A stretch of DNA of 64,000 nt from Bacteroidota bacterium (GCA_024278975.1 JAJRSD010000113.1:1-64000), one strand, 5' to 3'. Positions 36,720 to 46,349 are shown, counted from the stretch's first letter. The notes: generated by a model from the letters alone, not told the origin. A program made the numbers and translations.

Positions 36720-38203
36720 AGTTCTGGTTTTAATGGTTTGTTATCCTCTTTTACCGGTAGTTCAACAATGAATGTGCAACCTGCACCAGTATTGTTTTCC
36801 ACCCAAATCTCTCCTTTGTGTTTGTCGATAATGTCTTTTACTATTGCAAGTCCTAATCCTGTTCCTTCGTTTCGTGTTGTAAAAAAAGGGTGAAAAATTT
36901 GTGATTTAACGTCTTCAGGAATTCCTTTACCCGAGTCTTTTATTGAAATTCTCACCATATTGTTCTCTTCGTTGTAGCTTGTTTTGAATACAATGGTGCC
37001 TTTTTTGTTAATGGATTGGATTGCATTAATACCGAGGTTCAGGAACACATCTTCGAGTTGGGCGCGGTCGAAATCAAAAGTTGGGATATTCTCTTGTAGC
37101 TCCTTTTTGAGGATGATTCTTTTGTCGGGCGACTGGTTTTCGAGAAAGAACAAAAGCCCGCGTATCAGATCGTTTATGTCGCTCTCTTTCAGAACAATTT
37201 CCTTCTGTCTCGAATATTTTAACAGGTCGGTAATTGCCTGATTTACCCGGTTGGCTTGCCGAAGCACTTCGTCTAAAATAGCTTTGCTTTTTTCATCTTC
37301 AATTTCGGAACTGATAATTTCTATTGCGTTGGCAATCCCGGTTATGGGATTTCTTATTTCGTGCGCCAGCCGCGCCGACATCTCGCCAACAGTTGCCAGC
37401 TTATAGTTGTTCCGCATTTGGTTTTTATGAAATACCTCCAACTCTTTCTGTGTCTTCTGGAAATTATCGAGCATGGTATTAAAGTTGCGCCCAAGTTGTC
37501 CCAGCTCTTTGGTTTCGGGTATCGATAGCCGCTTGTGGAATACCCCGAGGTTGACTGCTTCGATGGTATTCTGGAACTCGCGCAGTGCCCTCTTTACAAA
37601 CCTGAAATGCATGACCATTATTGTTAAGCCAATGATAATGAGGATAATGATTGCAAAAACTATTATAAACTTTTTTGTAAAACCCACACTAATATTCGGA
37701 CTTTCACCTAGTATATCGACTACGATTGTACCTAAATATTTTGTTGAACGCGGATGGCACGAATAACATTGCGAGCTGTTCTGAAGTGGAATGTATGCCC
37801 GGGTAAAATATGCCGATCCTGAATTTTTGGTTTCTAAAAAAATGGAACTATCGGTTTTTGCCAGTTTGTCGAGGTTTAACGAGTCGAGCAGGCGTAGGTT
37901 TAACGGAGTCGGGTAAATTAATTCGTTATCGGAGTTTAACAAGTATGCATTTTTAACATTTTTATTTAACCGGGTAAAATCTAAAAGTGTGTAAATAATT
38001 TTGCCTTCGTTGCTCCCGAGTGTATGGTAAAACTGCTCTTTCAAAATATTTAATACCGATATAACATTTTTATCATGCTCGGTTTTTACGATATCTTTTA
38101 ACGATTTATTGTAAAAATAAAACGATAGAATAGTAATTGTAGTTACCGATACAACTAATGCGAGTACTATTTTAGATCGGAATGAATTTAGCTTAAATTT
38201 CAC
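36716..38203 (-). CDS. Sensor histidine kinase with a c-haem motif in its periplasmic domain
   Basis: A 495-residue inner-membrane kinase using a GTG start at 38203. An earlier GTG at 38251 lies inside a fold-back repeat and is less likely. Helices at about 11-32 and 176-200 enclose a periplasmic sensor domain. Near its end is SSQCYSCHPRSTKYLG, a canonical CxxCH (Cys146, Cys149, His150). A HAMP linker (about 200-253), the HisKA domain with ARLAHEIRNPITG (phospho-His281) and an ATPase domain (LNLGINAIQ, DSGKGIPED, GTGLGLAIV) follow. Covalent haem in the sensor would let it read periplasmic redox state or a gas. That is inference, supported by its place among cytochromes and ccsBA. It is coupled to the sigma-54 regulator. 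Confidence 0.92.
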   Translation of the reverse strand: MKFKLNSFRSKIVLALVVSVTTITILSFYFYNKSLKDIVKTEHDKNVISVLNILKEQFYHTLGSNEGKIIYTLLDFTRLNKNVKNAYLLNSDNELIYPTPLNLRLLDSLNLDKLAKTDSSIFLETKNSGSAYFTRAYIPLQNSSQCYSCHPRSTKYLGTIVVDILGESPNISVGFTKKFIIVFAIIILIIIGLTIMVMHFRFVKRALREFQNTIEAVNLGVFHKRLSIPETKELGQLGRNFNTMLDNFQKTQKELEVFHKNQMRNNYKLATVGEMSARLAHEIRNPITGIANAIEIISSEIEDEKSKAILDEVLRQANRVNQAITDLLKYSRQKEIVLKESDINDLIRGLLFFLENQSPDKRIILKKELQENIPTFDFDRAQLEDVFLNLGINAIQSINKKGTIVFKTSYNEENNMVRISIKDSGKGIPEDVKSQIFHPFFTTRNEGTGLGLAIVKDIIDKHKGEIWVENNTGAGCTFIVELPVKEDNKPLKPEL

Positions 38204-38245
38204 AAGTAAATATTTTAGTTTAAATCTAATAATCAATTGTTTGCA

Positions 38246-38332
38246 ACTCACCCTCTTCTCCCTCTCTTCGCGAAGAGAGGGACGATAATTTGGTGGACAG
38301 ATTTATCTGACTGCTAAATTATCAGGGTGAGT
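38246..38332. repeat. Fold-back element between cytochrome and kinase genes
   Basis: The ends ACTCACCCT (38246-38254) and AGGGTGAGT (38324-38332) are exact inverted repeats. Inside is a perfect 22-base palindrome at 38260-38281 centred on TTCGCGAA. There is no T run. It covers part of the 160-base spacer between the 12-haem gene stop and the kinase start. Confidence 0.65.
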
Positions 38333-38362
38333 AATCTAAATTCTCATAAGTATATTTTCGTA

Positions 38363-40054
38363 TTAATTATAACTTTTCCCATTATGTCCTTTGTTATGGC
38401 ATCTTAAATAACACCTTCCGGCACGATATCCATCATCCCTGAACCTTGGGGAATTCCCCTGGATACCCCCAACAATATCCACATCGAAATTTATAAGGTG
38501 CGAGTTATTGGCAGTATTACCCTGTAGGTCGCTGATTCCATGTGGGTCGTGGCATGCATTGCAGGGTGTATCTTCATCTACAACATGCGTGAAATGTACG
38601 TCCGTTTGTACTTCATCACCGCTATCAGTGGTATATTCGCTACGCAGATGGCACGAGTAGCAAAGCTCGTATGCCTGAGCCGACTCCACAGTATAATCTG
38701 CTGTTTCGTAATTTAATTTTAAGATTGAGGGGTAAATTGAACCGTGTGGTCCGGCAGGTGCTGTCCCGTTGCTCGCGTGGCAATCGGTACAATATATAAT
38801 ACTGCTTTCCGAGAGGGGTGGGTTAAGGTTTGGTACGTTGTTATTTTTTCCCTGTATCTCAACCGGATGAAAAGAGATTGCTCCGGGTGCAAATTCAAAT
38901 CTTGTATTAACATCTTCAATTACCCTGCTTGTATTTGCTCCGGTTACAGGGTTGTCAGCATGGCATCTGAAACAGAGTTGGTACTCAAACAAAATATTGG
39001 TAATCGGGCTGCCATTTTGGTCTATCCCGCTCACACCGGCAATAGCACCGTTTGCATCGGGGGCGTTTGCCGAAGAGCCGTTTGCTGCGTGTGGGTTGTG
39101 GCAATCAGCACATTCAACATGGGGATCGAATGGTATCACATCTTCGGGCTGGTGAATGTCGTTATAACCGGCAACATCGTGTTTGAATGTTTTTATTAGT
39201 TGCGAGGCAATATCGGTTTGTGCCACATTGCCATTGTGGCAATCGAGGCAGTTGTCTTCCTCAAGGTTCGATTTTAAAATCTGCGCATCGCCGGGGGCAT
39301 TGTGATTTGCATGGCAATTTGCACAACCATTTTCTGCTACTGTCGAGTATGGTGCTTTTATGTGCGCCCAGGGATTGGTTCCCGCGTTGTTCCATGTTGC
39401 CGGAGATGTATTGTGGCTCGATGCGTTCCATAAACTTTTGTCGTGGCAGCTAACGCACAAACCCGAATTCCGGGTGCTTGCCAACAGAAAACTACCATTA
39501 ATATTGTCGTGCGGATCGTGGCACGATGTACATTGCAGTTTACTGTTGCCATCAACATTTGCCGGATAGTCGGGAGGGAATTTTAACCCGCCATCGGCAC
39601 CTGCAAGGTTAGCATCGTAAACAAACGAAATCGGATGGTTGTTCGACAAATTAGTTCCGAGGTTGGTGCTGCCAACAGGCATTTTGCCGCCAGCACCATC
39701 GAAAATATCGGTTGTTCTGCTTGCCACCTCTCCCAGTGCTACTGTGCCGTCGTGGCACGAAAGACATAATATTGAGGAGCCGTCGGGTTGGGTTGGCGAT
39801 GCGTTTAGCGAACTGCTAATTGCATTGTCGTAAATAGTATAAGTTGCTGTGCTGCTGTTGCGGTTCCATAATGGAGCCTGCGCATTGCTGTTGTGCGGGG
39901 TGTGGCAAAAAATACAGACTTCTGATTCGGAAGTAGAGATTACGGTTCCCGACCCGCTTACTGATAAATTATGCTTCGAGTTTAATATTGTTTGAGCGTG
40001 TACGTCAAACGAGAAGAGTGTGATAATAATAATAAAACTTAATCGTATTCCCAT
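38363..40054 (-). CDS. Dodecahaem (12-haem) cytochrome c
   Basis: A 563-residue exported cytochrome. The start is the ATG at 40054 (MGIRLSFIIIITLFSFDVHAQ). Eleven CxxCH motifs (CIFCH, CLSCH, CTSCH, CVSCH, CANCH, CLDCH, CADCH, CFRCH, CTDCH, CYSCH, CNACH) and a final CX3CH (CYLRCH) predict twelve haems. The first 190 residues are a paralogue of the tetrahaem protein 34310-34933, with shared APLWN, LCLSCHDGTVA and HPISFVYDA. The rest adds further doubled motifs with long Asn/Ala/Gly-rich loops. The gene begins 1 base after the NHL gene upstream, so the two are surely co-translated. Secretion to the outside is possible but not shown. Confidence 0.9.
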   Translation of the reverse strand: MGIRLSFIIIITLFSFDVHAQTILNSKHNLSVSGSGTVISTSESEVCIFCHTPHNSNAQAPLWNRNSSTATYTIYDNAISSSLNASPTQPDGSSILCLSCHDGTVALGEVASRTTDIFDGAGGKMPVGSTNLGTNLSNNHPISFVYDANLAGADGGLKFPPDYPANVDGNSKLQCTSCHDPHDNINGSFLLASTRNSGLCVSCHDKSLWNASSHNTSPATWNNAGTNPWAHIKAPYSTVAENGCANCHANHNAPGDAQILKSNLEEDNCLDCHNGNVAQTDIASQLIKTFKHDVAGYNDIHQPEDVIPFDPHVECADCHNPHAANGSSANAPDANGAIAGVSGIDQNGSPITNILFEYQLCFRCHADNPVTGANTSRVIEDVNTRFEFAPGAISFHPVEIQGKNNNVPNLNPPLSESSIIYCTDCHASNGTAPAGPHGSIYPSILKLNYETADYTVESAQAYELCYSCHLRSEYTTDSGDEVQTDVHFTHVVDEDTPCNACHDPHGISDLQGNTANNSHLINFDVDIVGGIQGNSPRFRDDGYRAGRCYLRCHNKGHNGKSYN

Positions 40055-40055
40055 T

Positions 40056-41093
40056 TTATTCGTTTTCTGAAACTTTAAAAACCTGAACGCGCGAGTTGTA
40101 GCTGTCGGCAACATAAATAAAGTCGTTTTTATCGATGTATAAACCTACCGGAAGCGTAAACTCCCCGGATCCAATTCCTTTTTTGCCTATAATTTCCAGC
40201 AACCTTCCTTCTTTGTTAAAAACCTGAATGTTATGGAAAAGTGCGTCGGCGACGTAAATGTTTCCGAAAGAGTCGGTCGCAATCCCTTTTGGCCGGGCAA
40301 AATTCCCTGAACTGTTTCCTGCTTCACCAAATGCTGAAATAAAATTTCCCGCCTTGTCAAACATCTGAACCCTAAAATTCATCGTGTCGATTACATAAAC
40401 TATACCCATTTTATCAATCCAGATAAATGTTGGGTAATTAAACTGTCCCGGTGCATTGCCTCTTGTTCCAATCCGTTTAATTAATTCTCCGTTTTTATTT
40501 AAAATTGTTATTCGGTGCGCGTTGGTTTCAATAATCCAAATCTGTTGGTTTATAGTAGAATAGGCTATTCCCGTGGGGGAGTTTAATATGAGAGTATCGT
40601 TTAATACCGCCAATAGTTTGTCGTTTTGAGAATAGATAAAAACCTTGTTTAATTTAGAATCAGTAAAAAGAATTTTCCGATCGTAAAAGAGGCAGTTACC
40701 TATTAGCGATGGGAAAACAGCATGTTTATTATTTTTGAATTGGGTCATATCACCCACCCCGTTTTCAACGTTGAAAAGTATGCCATTTCCCTGATCCAAT
40801 ATCAACATTGAATCGGGTTTAAACCCAATTACCGAAATTGGGCGATTAAGATTGGGTGCTGCTTTCCCAAAAATCAAATCGGAAAACCAGTTTTTTTTGA
40901 ATGTATTTTCGGGGAACAGATTTACAAACCAGTTATTGTCCTTTTTTTCTTGTTTTATTATTGTGGGAAACTGTCCTGCATATTCAATTGAAAAATATTT
41001 CTCTTGATTTTGGGCAGGGGAGTTAAATGAAAGAGATATTAAAAACACCAAACAGCCACCTATCTTAAACAATTTCAACATTCTTTTTCGCAT
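40056..41093 (-). CDS. NHL-repeat six-bladed beta-propeller, exported
   Basis: A 345-residue protein with a signal peptide ending SLSFNSPAQ. Residues 80-340 hold propeller blades with the NHL pattern: SPTGIAYSTINQQIWIIET, NYPTFIWIDKMGIVYVIDTM, ARPKGIATDSFGNIYVADAL and TLPVGLYIDKNDFIYVADSY, with RVQMF or NIQVFNKEG between them. It has no lipobox, unlike the NHL lipoprotein at 32635-33705. It is placed directly before the 12-haem gene, with a 1-base gap. NHL proteins recur beside multihaem conduits in other phyla and may organise them; the function here is unproven. Confidence 0.87.
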   Translation of the reverse strand: MRKRMLKLFKIGGCLVFLISLSFNSPAQNQEKYFSIEYAGQFPTIIKQEKKDNNWFVNLFPENTFKKNWFSDLIFGKAAPNLNRPISVIGFKPDSMLILDQGNGILFNVENGVGDMTQFKNNKHAVFPSLIGNCLFYDRKILFTDSKLNKVFIYSQNDKLLAVLNDTLILNSPTGIAYSTINQQIWIIETNAHRITILNKNGELIKRIGTRGNAPGQFNYPTFIWIDKMGIVYVIDTMNFRVQMFDKAGNFISAFGEAGNSSGNFARPKGIATDSFGNIYVADALFHNIQVFNKEGRLLEIIGKKGIGSGEFTLPVGLYIDKNDFIYVADSYNSRVQVFKVSENE

Positions 41094-41180
41094 TAGTAGT
41101 AATCAATTAATTCTGTTTTAAAGAACGTCAAAAAAAATAAAATTTAATCTCTTTCCCAAAAGTATTTTGTAAGGTAAAAA

Positions 41181-41882
41181 CTATTGCTCAATGCGGCTAT
41201 CTTCCATTATTATTTCAAAAAAGTACCCGGAGCCAAAATCTTTATTCAGCACTATTTTCCCTTCAATTGTAATAATGTCGCCGGTTTTAGTTTCATCAAC
41301 CGAAGTTGCAGTAAAATCGAAATTTCCTGAGCTACTTGTGCCATCTTGCAGGTGAATCCAGTTTTTGCCCATAATCCTACTGTTGTATTTTGTTACCCTG
41401 CCTCGTATTTTTACTGTTTTATTTTTATATTTTTCTTTATTGTTATACAACTCGGCAATGGTAATTCCTCCTTTTGCCTGTTCAACTTTCATGTTGATTT
41501 TTTTATCAATAGTTTTCGATTTTTGTGGCGACATGTTTAACGAGGTTTTTCCTCCCTCGGCAAAATCGGGGCTAATAACGCCATTCAAAAAGAGGACAGA
41601 GGCAAATGTCCGGTTTAACTCTTTACTTTTAAAATCCTTCATCTCCATTCCTCCCTGATAGTAGTATGTGTCTCCTTTTTTTGCTTCCATTTTCGGAATT
41701 GCGAGCCACTGTAAACTGTCGTTTTCTTCAACATAAAGATAGGTGTATGAAGTTGTTTGTAATACTTCTTCAACTTTAATTTTGTGTACGTTAGGATGGT
41801 TTTTATTGAAGTCGGGGTTGTTTTGCGCAAGGCCCGGTAACAATAAAATAACGAGAGCGGTAATTGTAAGAATGAATTTCAT
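41181..41882 (-). CDS. Exported OB-fold protein associated with multihaem cytochromes
   Basis: A 233-residue protein with a signal peptide (MKFILTITALVILLLPGLAQ). The N-terminal half has YLYVEENDSLQWLAIPKMEAKKGDTYYYQGG. The C-terminal half has TIAELYNNKEKYKNKTVKIRGRV, then WIHLQDGT and GDIITIEGKI, which is an OB-fold (tRNA_anti-like) strand order. Such periplasmic OB-fold proteins, sometimes likened to NrfJ, occur beside cytochrome operons in several phyla, possibly as haem or assembly factors. The role is unknown. It sits 41 bases after the 19-haem/cytochrome b gene and before the NHL gene. Confidence 0.6.
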   Translation of the reverse strand: MKFILTITALVILLLPGLAQNNPDFNKNHPNVHKIKVEEVLQTTSYTYLYVEENDSLQWLAIPKMEAKKGDTYYYQGGMEMKDFKSKELNRTFASVLFLNGVISPDFAEGGKTSLNMSPQKSKTIDKKINMKVEQAKGGITIAELYNNKEKYKNKTVKIRGRVTKYNSRIMGKNWIHLQDGTSSSGNFDFTATSVDETKTGDIITIEGKIVLNKDFGSGYFFEIIMEDSRIEQ

Positions 41883-41923
41883 GCTAAAATTTTAATGTAG
41901 TTTTTAATTTTTGTTTTAAATAA

Positions 41924-44743
41924 TTAGTGCGTAAGTAGTGAGTAAATAATTAAAATAACCAAAACAATTCCCACAAACAGGAACATAAAACCAAATGTTT
42001 TTACAAATCTTATTTTTTGTTTCGAGTAATCTTTTTCAACCACAACCGATTCTAATTTTCCCGATTTCTCGAGTTTTTCAAATTCGCGGGGTCTGTCGTC
42101 TTTGTACTCTTCGTATGGCACATGCCCGGTAAAAATAACGGTATCCATTGGGAACGATTCCGGTCGCAGGTGAGTATTAAAAAAGTGAATGGTAAAAATA
42201 AATCCAACGGCGAGCAACGCTTCGTCGCTGTGTATTATTTGTGCTACATTAATTACCCAGCCGGGCAGGAACATGGTGAAAAATTCGGGAAACCATAGAA
42301 TTAATCCGGTGGAGCCAATAACAATTACCCCCCAGAAAACTGCCATGTAATCAAATTTTTCCCAATAGGTCCAACGTCCATACTCAGGGCGCGGTCCTTT
42401 CCAGACAAACCATTTTATTGTTGCCCAGAAATCGCGAATATCCTGACGGTTAAACATAAGTGAGTTGCTGCCAAATATAAAGGAGCTGAACTTAACTTTT
42501 TTCTTGACTTTAATACGAATTAAATTGTACAGATGATAACCAAAATAGCCAAAGGTTATTACTGCTGCAAACCTGTGAATTGTCCCGGCAGCCTGACCTC
42601 CGCCTATAAGTTTTGCTAATGCTTGTGCCCAGTCCATGTACGCAAATTTTAATATCATCCCGGTTAAAGCCAGTAGTAAAAAGCTTACAATCACGAAAAT
42701 ATGTGTAATCCGGTTACTTCTTGAAAAACGGCGGATGTATATTTGTTTGCCGGTTTTGTGCAAATGCTTTTTCTTTTTGTTGTTGCGCATGGCAGTTATC
42801 GAGCGGGGAATCCATAGCAGGGTGTGCAGTCCGAAAAATACAAATACACTGATTAACAATCCGGTCATTGCCCAGAAAGTATAGTATAACCATGGGAATT
42901 TACTTTTGTTGTAGTGCGTTGCATGTGTGAGGTAGCCGGTGAATTTCATATTGGCATCGGCATGGCATTTCTGGCAGGTTTGAACAATGTTTTTTGCACT
43001 TATTGTTGAATTTATATTGTCCATTTTCAGGATTTTGTGTGCTCCGTGGCAATCGGAGCAGCGGGCTGCTTCGAGGTAGCCAAGCTGGTACACTTTGCCG
43101 TGGTAGGTTTCCATGTATGTGTCGGCTAAATCGCCATGGCATTTCCCACACTGCATGGTTATTTCCGACATGAATTTGTCTTCGTGAACTTCGGAAATTG
43201 CATGGGCACTGTGGCAAGTGCCACAGGTGGGATATTTTAAATCGCCTTCGTCGGGACGGTAGGCATGGTCGCTTTCAATGTATTCATCGTAAATACCTTT
43301 GTGGCAATTTCCACAGGTAGCTGCAATATTTTTGGGATTCACCGACGAACGGTCGTCGGACTCTTTTAACATGAAATGTGTGGTATGGCAATCGGTGCAA
43401 ATGGCGGTTGAAAGCAGTCCTTTTTCGTTCAGGCTTTTGCCATGCACACTTGTCGAGTAATCGTGAAAAGCGTCAACTTCACCGAGGTCGGTTCCTTCAA
43501 CTGCTTTGCCGTCTTTTTTATGACACTCGCCACAAAGCTCCGGAATTGCCGACCTGAAAACAGGCGATGTTTCGTCTTTTTTATATTTTACGAGATGAGT
43601 TCCATGGCAATCGGTACAGTAGGGTGCATTTTCGTGTTTACTAAAGTAAGCTTGTCCGTGGCCACTCGAGAAGTAGATGTCGGCTTCTTCGGCATGGCAA
43701 CTTGAGCAATCTACCGTTCCTGCCGATTCGCACGGACGATCCAGGCTTGCAGTAACATCTGAATGACATTTCACGCAGGTAATATTCTTATGAGCAGAAA
43801 CAGCAAGATCGGTAACATCAACGCTTAACGAAATCTCTTCGTTATTTTTAATCATGTGAATGTTTTCATCGTCATGGCATTTTAAGCAGGTTTTGTCTGT
43901 AATGGTGGCGATAATATTTTTCATCTCAACTTTATGTGGAGGATGACAGGCGGAACAGGCAGGAATGGCTCCGGGTTTCTCTTCCCAAAGCTCCTTGTTG
44001 ATTACCTTAACGTGTACATCTTCAATACGGGCATGGCATTTCATGCAGGTAGTGGCAATGTTCTTCTGCGAAATGCTCGATTTCATATTTGTGTGTGGCA
44101 GCACAAGGTGGTTGCCGTGGCAATCGTTGCAGGTAGCTGTTACAACCAAACCGCTGCTAAACAATCCTTTCCCGTGAATACCCTGACTGTAGTTTTCGAG
44201 AATATTATGCTCCGAGATATTGTATGATCTCGAAACCGCTTCACCTTCTTTATGGCACGAACCACATAAAACCGGAATGTTCATTTTATATGTTCTCGAA
44301 TCCGGATTACTCGATTCAATAATGTCGTGGGTGCCATGGCACTCTTTACAATCGGGAGCATTTTTATCGTTGGCTTGATAAGCCCGTCCGTGTACTCCCC
44401 TTAAAAAATTTAACTGGGCATCTTCATGGCAAATTCCACAGTCAACGGGTTTTAAGATTTCGGGGTGCGGATAATCTTCAACAACCGCATCGACATGGCA
44501 CGCACCACACAAAACATTTTTATGAATTGATTTGTCGAGAGCGTGGGGTGGGATGTACCGTGAAAGTGTTCTTCCATTTCGTATGGTGTTCAAATCAGGA
44601 TCATCGTGGCACATAAAACAGTCATCGTTGTCTTGTGCCGAAGAGATTAGCGGCAGGAGCGATACTATCAGCAAAAAGAGAAACTGCTGAAATTTTGATA
44701 AATAGCTTTTGGGTTGAAAAACGGAAAAAGTTGTACGTAACAT
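41924..44743 (-). CDS. 19-haem cytochrome c fused to membrane cytochrome b
   Basis: A 939-residue inner-membrane protein. After a signal peptide (about residues 18-37), residues 40-620 hold nineteen CxxCH motifs in repeated blocks: CxxCHGTHDI or CHGTHLV, then LCG-CHK(E/K)-G, then [11 protein letters not shown] or [11 protein letters not shown], then NIA-TC--CH. The repeats imply internal duplication. From about 640 there are several helices with cytochrome b561/formate dehydrogenase gamma-like features: spaced His in [21 protein letters not shown] and [32 protein letters not shown]. This b-plus-c architecture is that of Geobacter CbcL-type quinol oxidoreductases, with more haems. It likely moves electrons from menaquinol to periplasmic cytochromes (inference). 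Confidence 0.9.
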   Translation of the reverse strand: MLRTTFSVFQPKSYLSKFQQFLFLLIVSLLPLISSAQDNDDCFMCHDDPDLNTIRNGRTLSRYIPPHALDKSIHKNVLCGACHVDAVVEDYPHPEILKPVDCGICHEDAQLNFLRGVHGRAYQANDKNAPDCKECHGTHDIIESSNPDSRTYKMNIPVLCGSCHKEGEAVSRSYNISEHNILENYSQGIHGKGLFSSGLVVTATCNDCHGNHLVLPHTNMKSSISQKNIATTCMKCHARIEDVHVKVINKELWEEKPGAIPACSACHPPHKVEMKNIIATITDKTCLKCHDDENIHMIKNNEEISLSVDVTDLAVSAHKNITCVKCHSDVTASLDRPCESAGTVDCSSCHAEEADIYFSSGHGQAYFSKHENAPYCTDCHGTHLVKYKKDETSPVFRSAIPELCGECHKKDGKAVEGTDLGEVDAFHDYSTSVHGKSLNEKGLLSTAICTDCHTTHFMLKESDDRSSVNPKNIAATCGNCHKGIYDEYIESDHAYRPDEGDLKYPTCGTCHSAHAISEVHEDKFMSEITMQCGKCHGDLADTYMETYHGKVYQLGYLEAARCSDCHGAHKILKMDNINSTISAKNIVQTCQKCHADANMKFTGYLTHATHYNKSKFPWLYYTFWAMTGLLISVFVFFGLHTLLWIPRSITAMRNNKKKKHLHKTGKQIYIRRFSRSNRITHIFVIVSFLLLALTGMILKFAYMDWAQALAKLIGGGQAAGTIHRFAAVITFGYFGYHLYNLIRIKVKKKVKFSSFIFGSNSLMFNRQDIRDFWATIKWFVWKGPRPEYGRWTYWEKFDYMAVFWGVIVIGSTGLILWFPEFFTMFLPGWVINVAQIIHSDEALLAVGFIFTIHFFNTHLRPESFPMDTVIFTGHVPYEEYKDDRPREFEKLEKSGKLESVVVEKDYSKQKIRFVKTFGFMFLFVGIVLVILIIYSLLTH

Positions 44744-44789
44744 AGTTTTATCAGGTATGAAATAGTTAGCTTGTTTTCTTGTTGGCTTT

Positions 44790-45407
44790 TTAGTAGTGCC
44801 AGCCAGTTACAATACTTTTAAAATTGTTTATTGGCGATTTGCCAATTGTTGAAACATAAATGTGTATCAATAAAAATATGGATAGAATAAATCCGGTGGC
44901 AGCGTGGGTTAATGCTGTTAACGATATTCCACTCACCGAATAAACACTTTCAATAATTGTTTCAGGAAAAAGCAGTGCAAGCCCGGTAATAATTATTACC
45001 GGAACAAAAATATACATTATTAAAAGGTATGAATATTTTTGAAGCGGGTTGAATTTTCTTTTCTCGGAGATAGGGAATGGCGTTTTTTGCCCGGTAAACA
45101 TTCCAAAAGCGTAATATTTCGCCTGTTTCACAATCCTCTTTGTACATCCCTTAGGTTTTATCCGGTAGTATTTTTTGTTTCCCAAAAACATATTCCCAAA
45201 GAAAAACAGTAGATAGTTTATTGAAACAATCACGCCGGCAACATTGTGCATATTAATTGCCGATTCGAAATTAATAAACGAAAGCGAGCCTTTTGAAAAC
45301 TGCAAATTGAGTCCCGATACAATTAAAATCAGAATTCCAATGGCATTTATTGCATGCCATATTCTTAACCAAACTGGGTATAGATATATTTTTTCTTTTA
45401 TTGACAT
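44790..45407 (-). CDS. Cytochrome b/b561-type membrane subunit
   Basis: A 205-residue inner-membrane protein with four hydrophobic helices (about 15-35, 50-72, 115-140 and 160-185) and His residues placed to bind b haem: LRIWHAINAIGILILIVSGL, INMHNVAGVIVSINYLLFF, LTHAATGFILSIFLLIHIYVS. This is the pattern of the di-haem cytochrome b subunits of formate dehydrogenase, hydrogenase and thiosulfate reductase. It lies between the 7-haem gene (6 bases) and the 19-haem/cytochrome b fusion (46 bases). It could be the quinone-reactive partner of the 7-haem protein (inference). Confidence 0.87.
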   Translation of the reverse strand: MSIKEKIYLYPVWLRIWHAINAIGILILIVSGLNLQFSKGSLSFINFESAINMHNVAGVIVSINYLLFFFGNMFLGNKKYYRIKPKGCTKRIVKQAKYYAFGMFTGQKTPFPISEKRKFNPLQKYSYLLIMYIFVPVIIITGLALLFPETIIESVYSVSGISLTALTHAATGFILSIFLLIHIYVSTIGKSPINNFKSIVTGWHY

Positions 45408-45413
45408 TGGATT

Positions 45414-46349
45414 TTATTTTTTTATTATTCTAAAAATCAGGTGAATGGAAATTCCCACAAGGGTAGCAATAAAAATTATAAGGCTCAGAAGATTTAATAT
45501 TGGGTTCTGGTAGGCGCCAATTACGTATGAACTGTTAGATATTATGGAATTAAATGTACCATCTTCGGATCGCGCCTGAATATTTTTGTATTTGTACAGC
45601 GAAGCTTGCAGCATTGAGTTTGCCGAATGGCATTCGACACACAATTTAAGTGCATCCTCTTTCTTACGTATGTTATGCGATACATTTAAAGAGTCAGCCA
45701 CAATTGTGTGGCACTCGATGCAGCGCACATGCTCGAAATGCAGTGCCTGATTAGGAAGCCAGTCGTGAACCTGTACCAACTGAGGGTTTTGATTCTCCGA
45801 TACCAACTGGTATTTAATCATGTTGTTGTGGCACGAGAAACACATGTCGTTACTGAATTTAACAATTTCTTTGATGTTGTCGCTGTTACGGGCTGTTGCC
45901 TTGTAGTAATGCTGATTATGGCACTTTGAACAGGTAAACTGCCCGTCGGAAATTTTGAAATGGACACTCTTTTTAAATTCATCCTCAATCCGTTCAAACT
46001 GATACGATGCGTAAGTTTCGTCTCCGCCGTGGCAGTCGATACAGGTCATTAGTTGTTCCAGTTTCAGGTCGCCATTGTGCGGGTAGGTTTCGTATTCGTA
46101 CGAATGGCAATCGGTACAGCTAAAAGAGTGATGAACTCCTGTTTTTATCTGAACAGTGTCGAGTATGTAGAGGGGGTTCATAAGCCTTCGTTGATTGTGC
46201 TCTGTTAGCTTGTTAAAAATTGTAAAGGATTGCGATGAGTGGCACTTTAAACAGTGCTTGTTGTCGTCGGGAATTGTTTGAGATTGTACAGGTAGGTACA
46301 ATAATCCCAGCAAAACAACAAAAGTTAGGTTGCGGAAAGTTGCAGACAT
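45414..46349 (-). CDS. Heptahaem cytochrome c with C-terminal membrane anchor
   Basis: A 311-residue protein. The ATG at 46349 begins a signal peptide (MSATFRNLTFVVLLGLLYLPVQSQ). Seven CxxCH motifs follow (CLKCH, CTDCH, CIDCH, CSKCH, CFSCH, CIECH, CVECH), and extra His residues in between are possible distal ligands. A single hydrophobic helix near the end (NLLSLIIFIATLVGISIHLIFRII) should hold it in the inner membrane facing the periplasm. The cytochrome b gene starts 6 bases downstream, so the two probably form a membrane quinol-to-cytochrome unit. The spacer to the pentahaem gene is about 67 bases. Confidence 0.9.
   Translation of the reverse strand: MSATFRNLTFVVLLGLLYLPVQSQTIPDDNKHCLKCHSSQSFTIFNKLTEHNQRRLMNPLYILDTVQIKTGVHHSFSCTDCHSYEYETYPHNGDLKLEQLMTCIDCHGGDETYASYQFERIEDEFKKSVHFKISDGQFTCSKCHNQHYYKATARNSDNIKEIVKFSNDMCFSCHNNMIKYQLVSENQNPQLVQVHDWLPNQALHFEHVRCIECHTIVADSLNVSHNIRKKEDALKLCVECHSANSMLQASLYKYKNIQARSEDGTFNSIISNSSYVIGAYQNPILNLLSLIIFIATLVGISIHLIFRIIKK

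Noticed and set aside
38744-39199. A 151-codon plus-strand gene
   Set aside because: It is antisense to the 12-haem cytochrome; its cysteine-rich text comes from the complementary haem codons.
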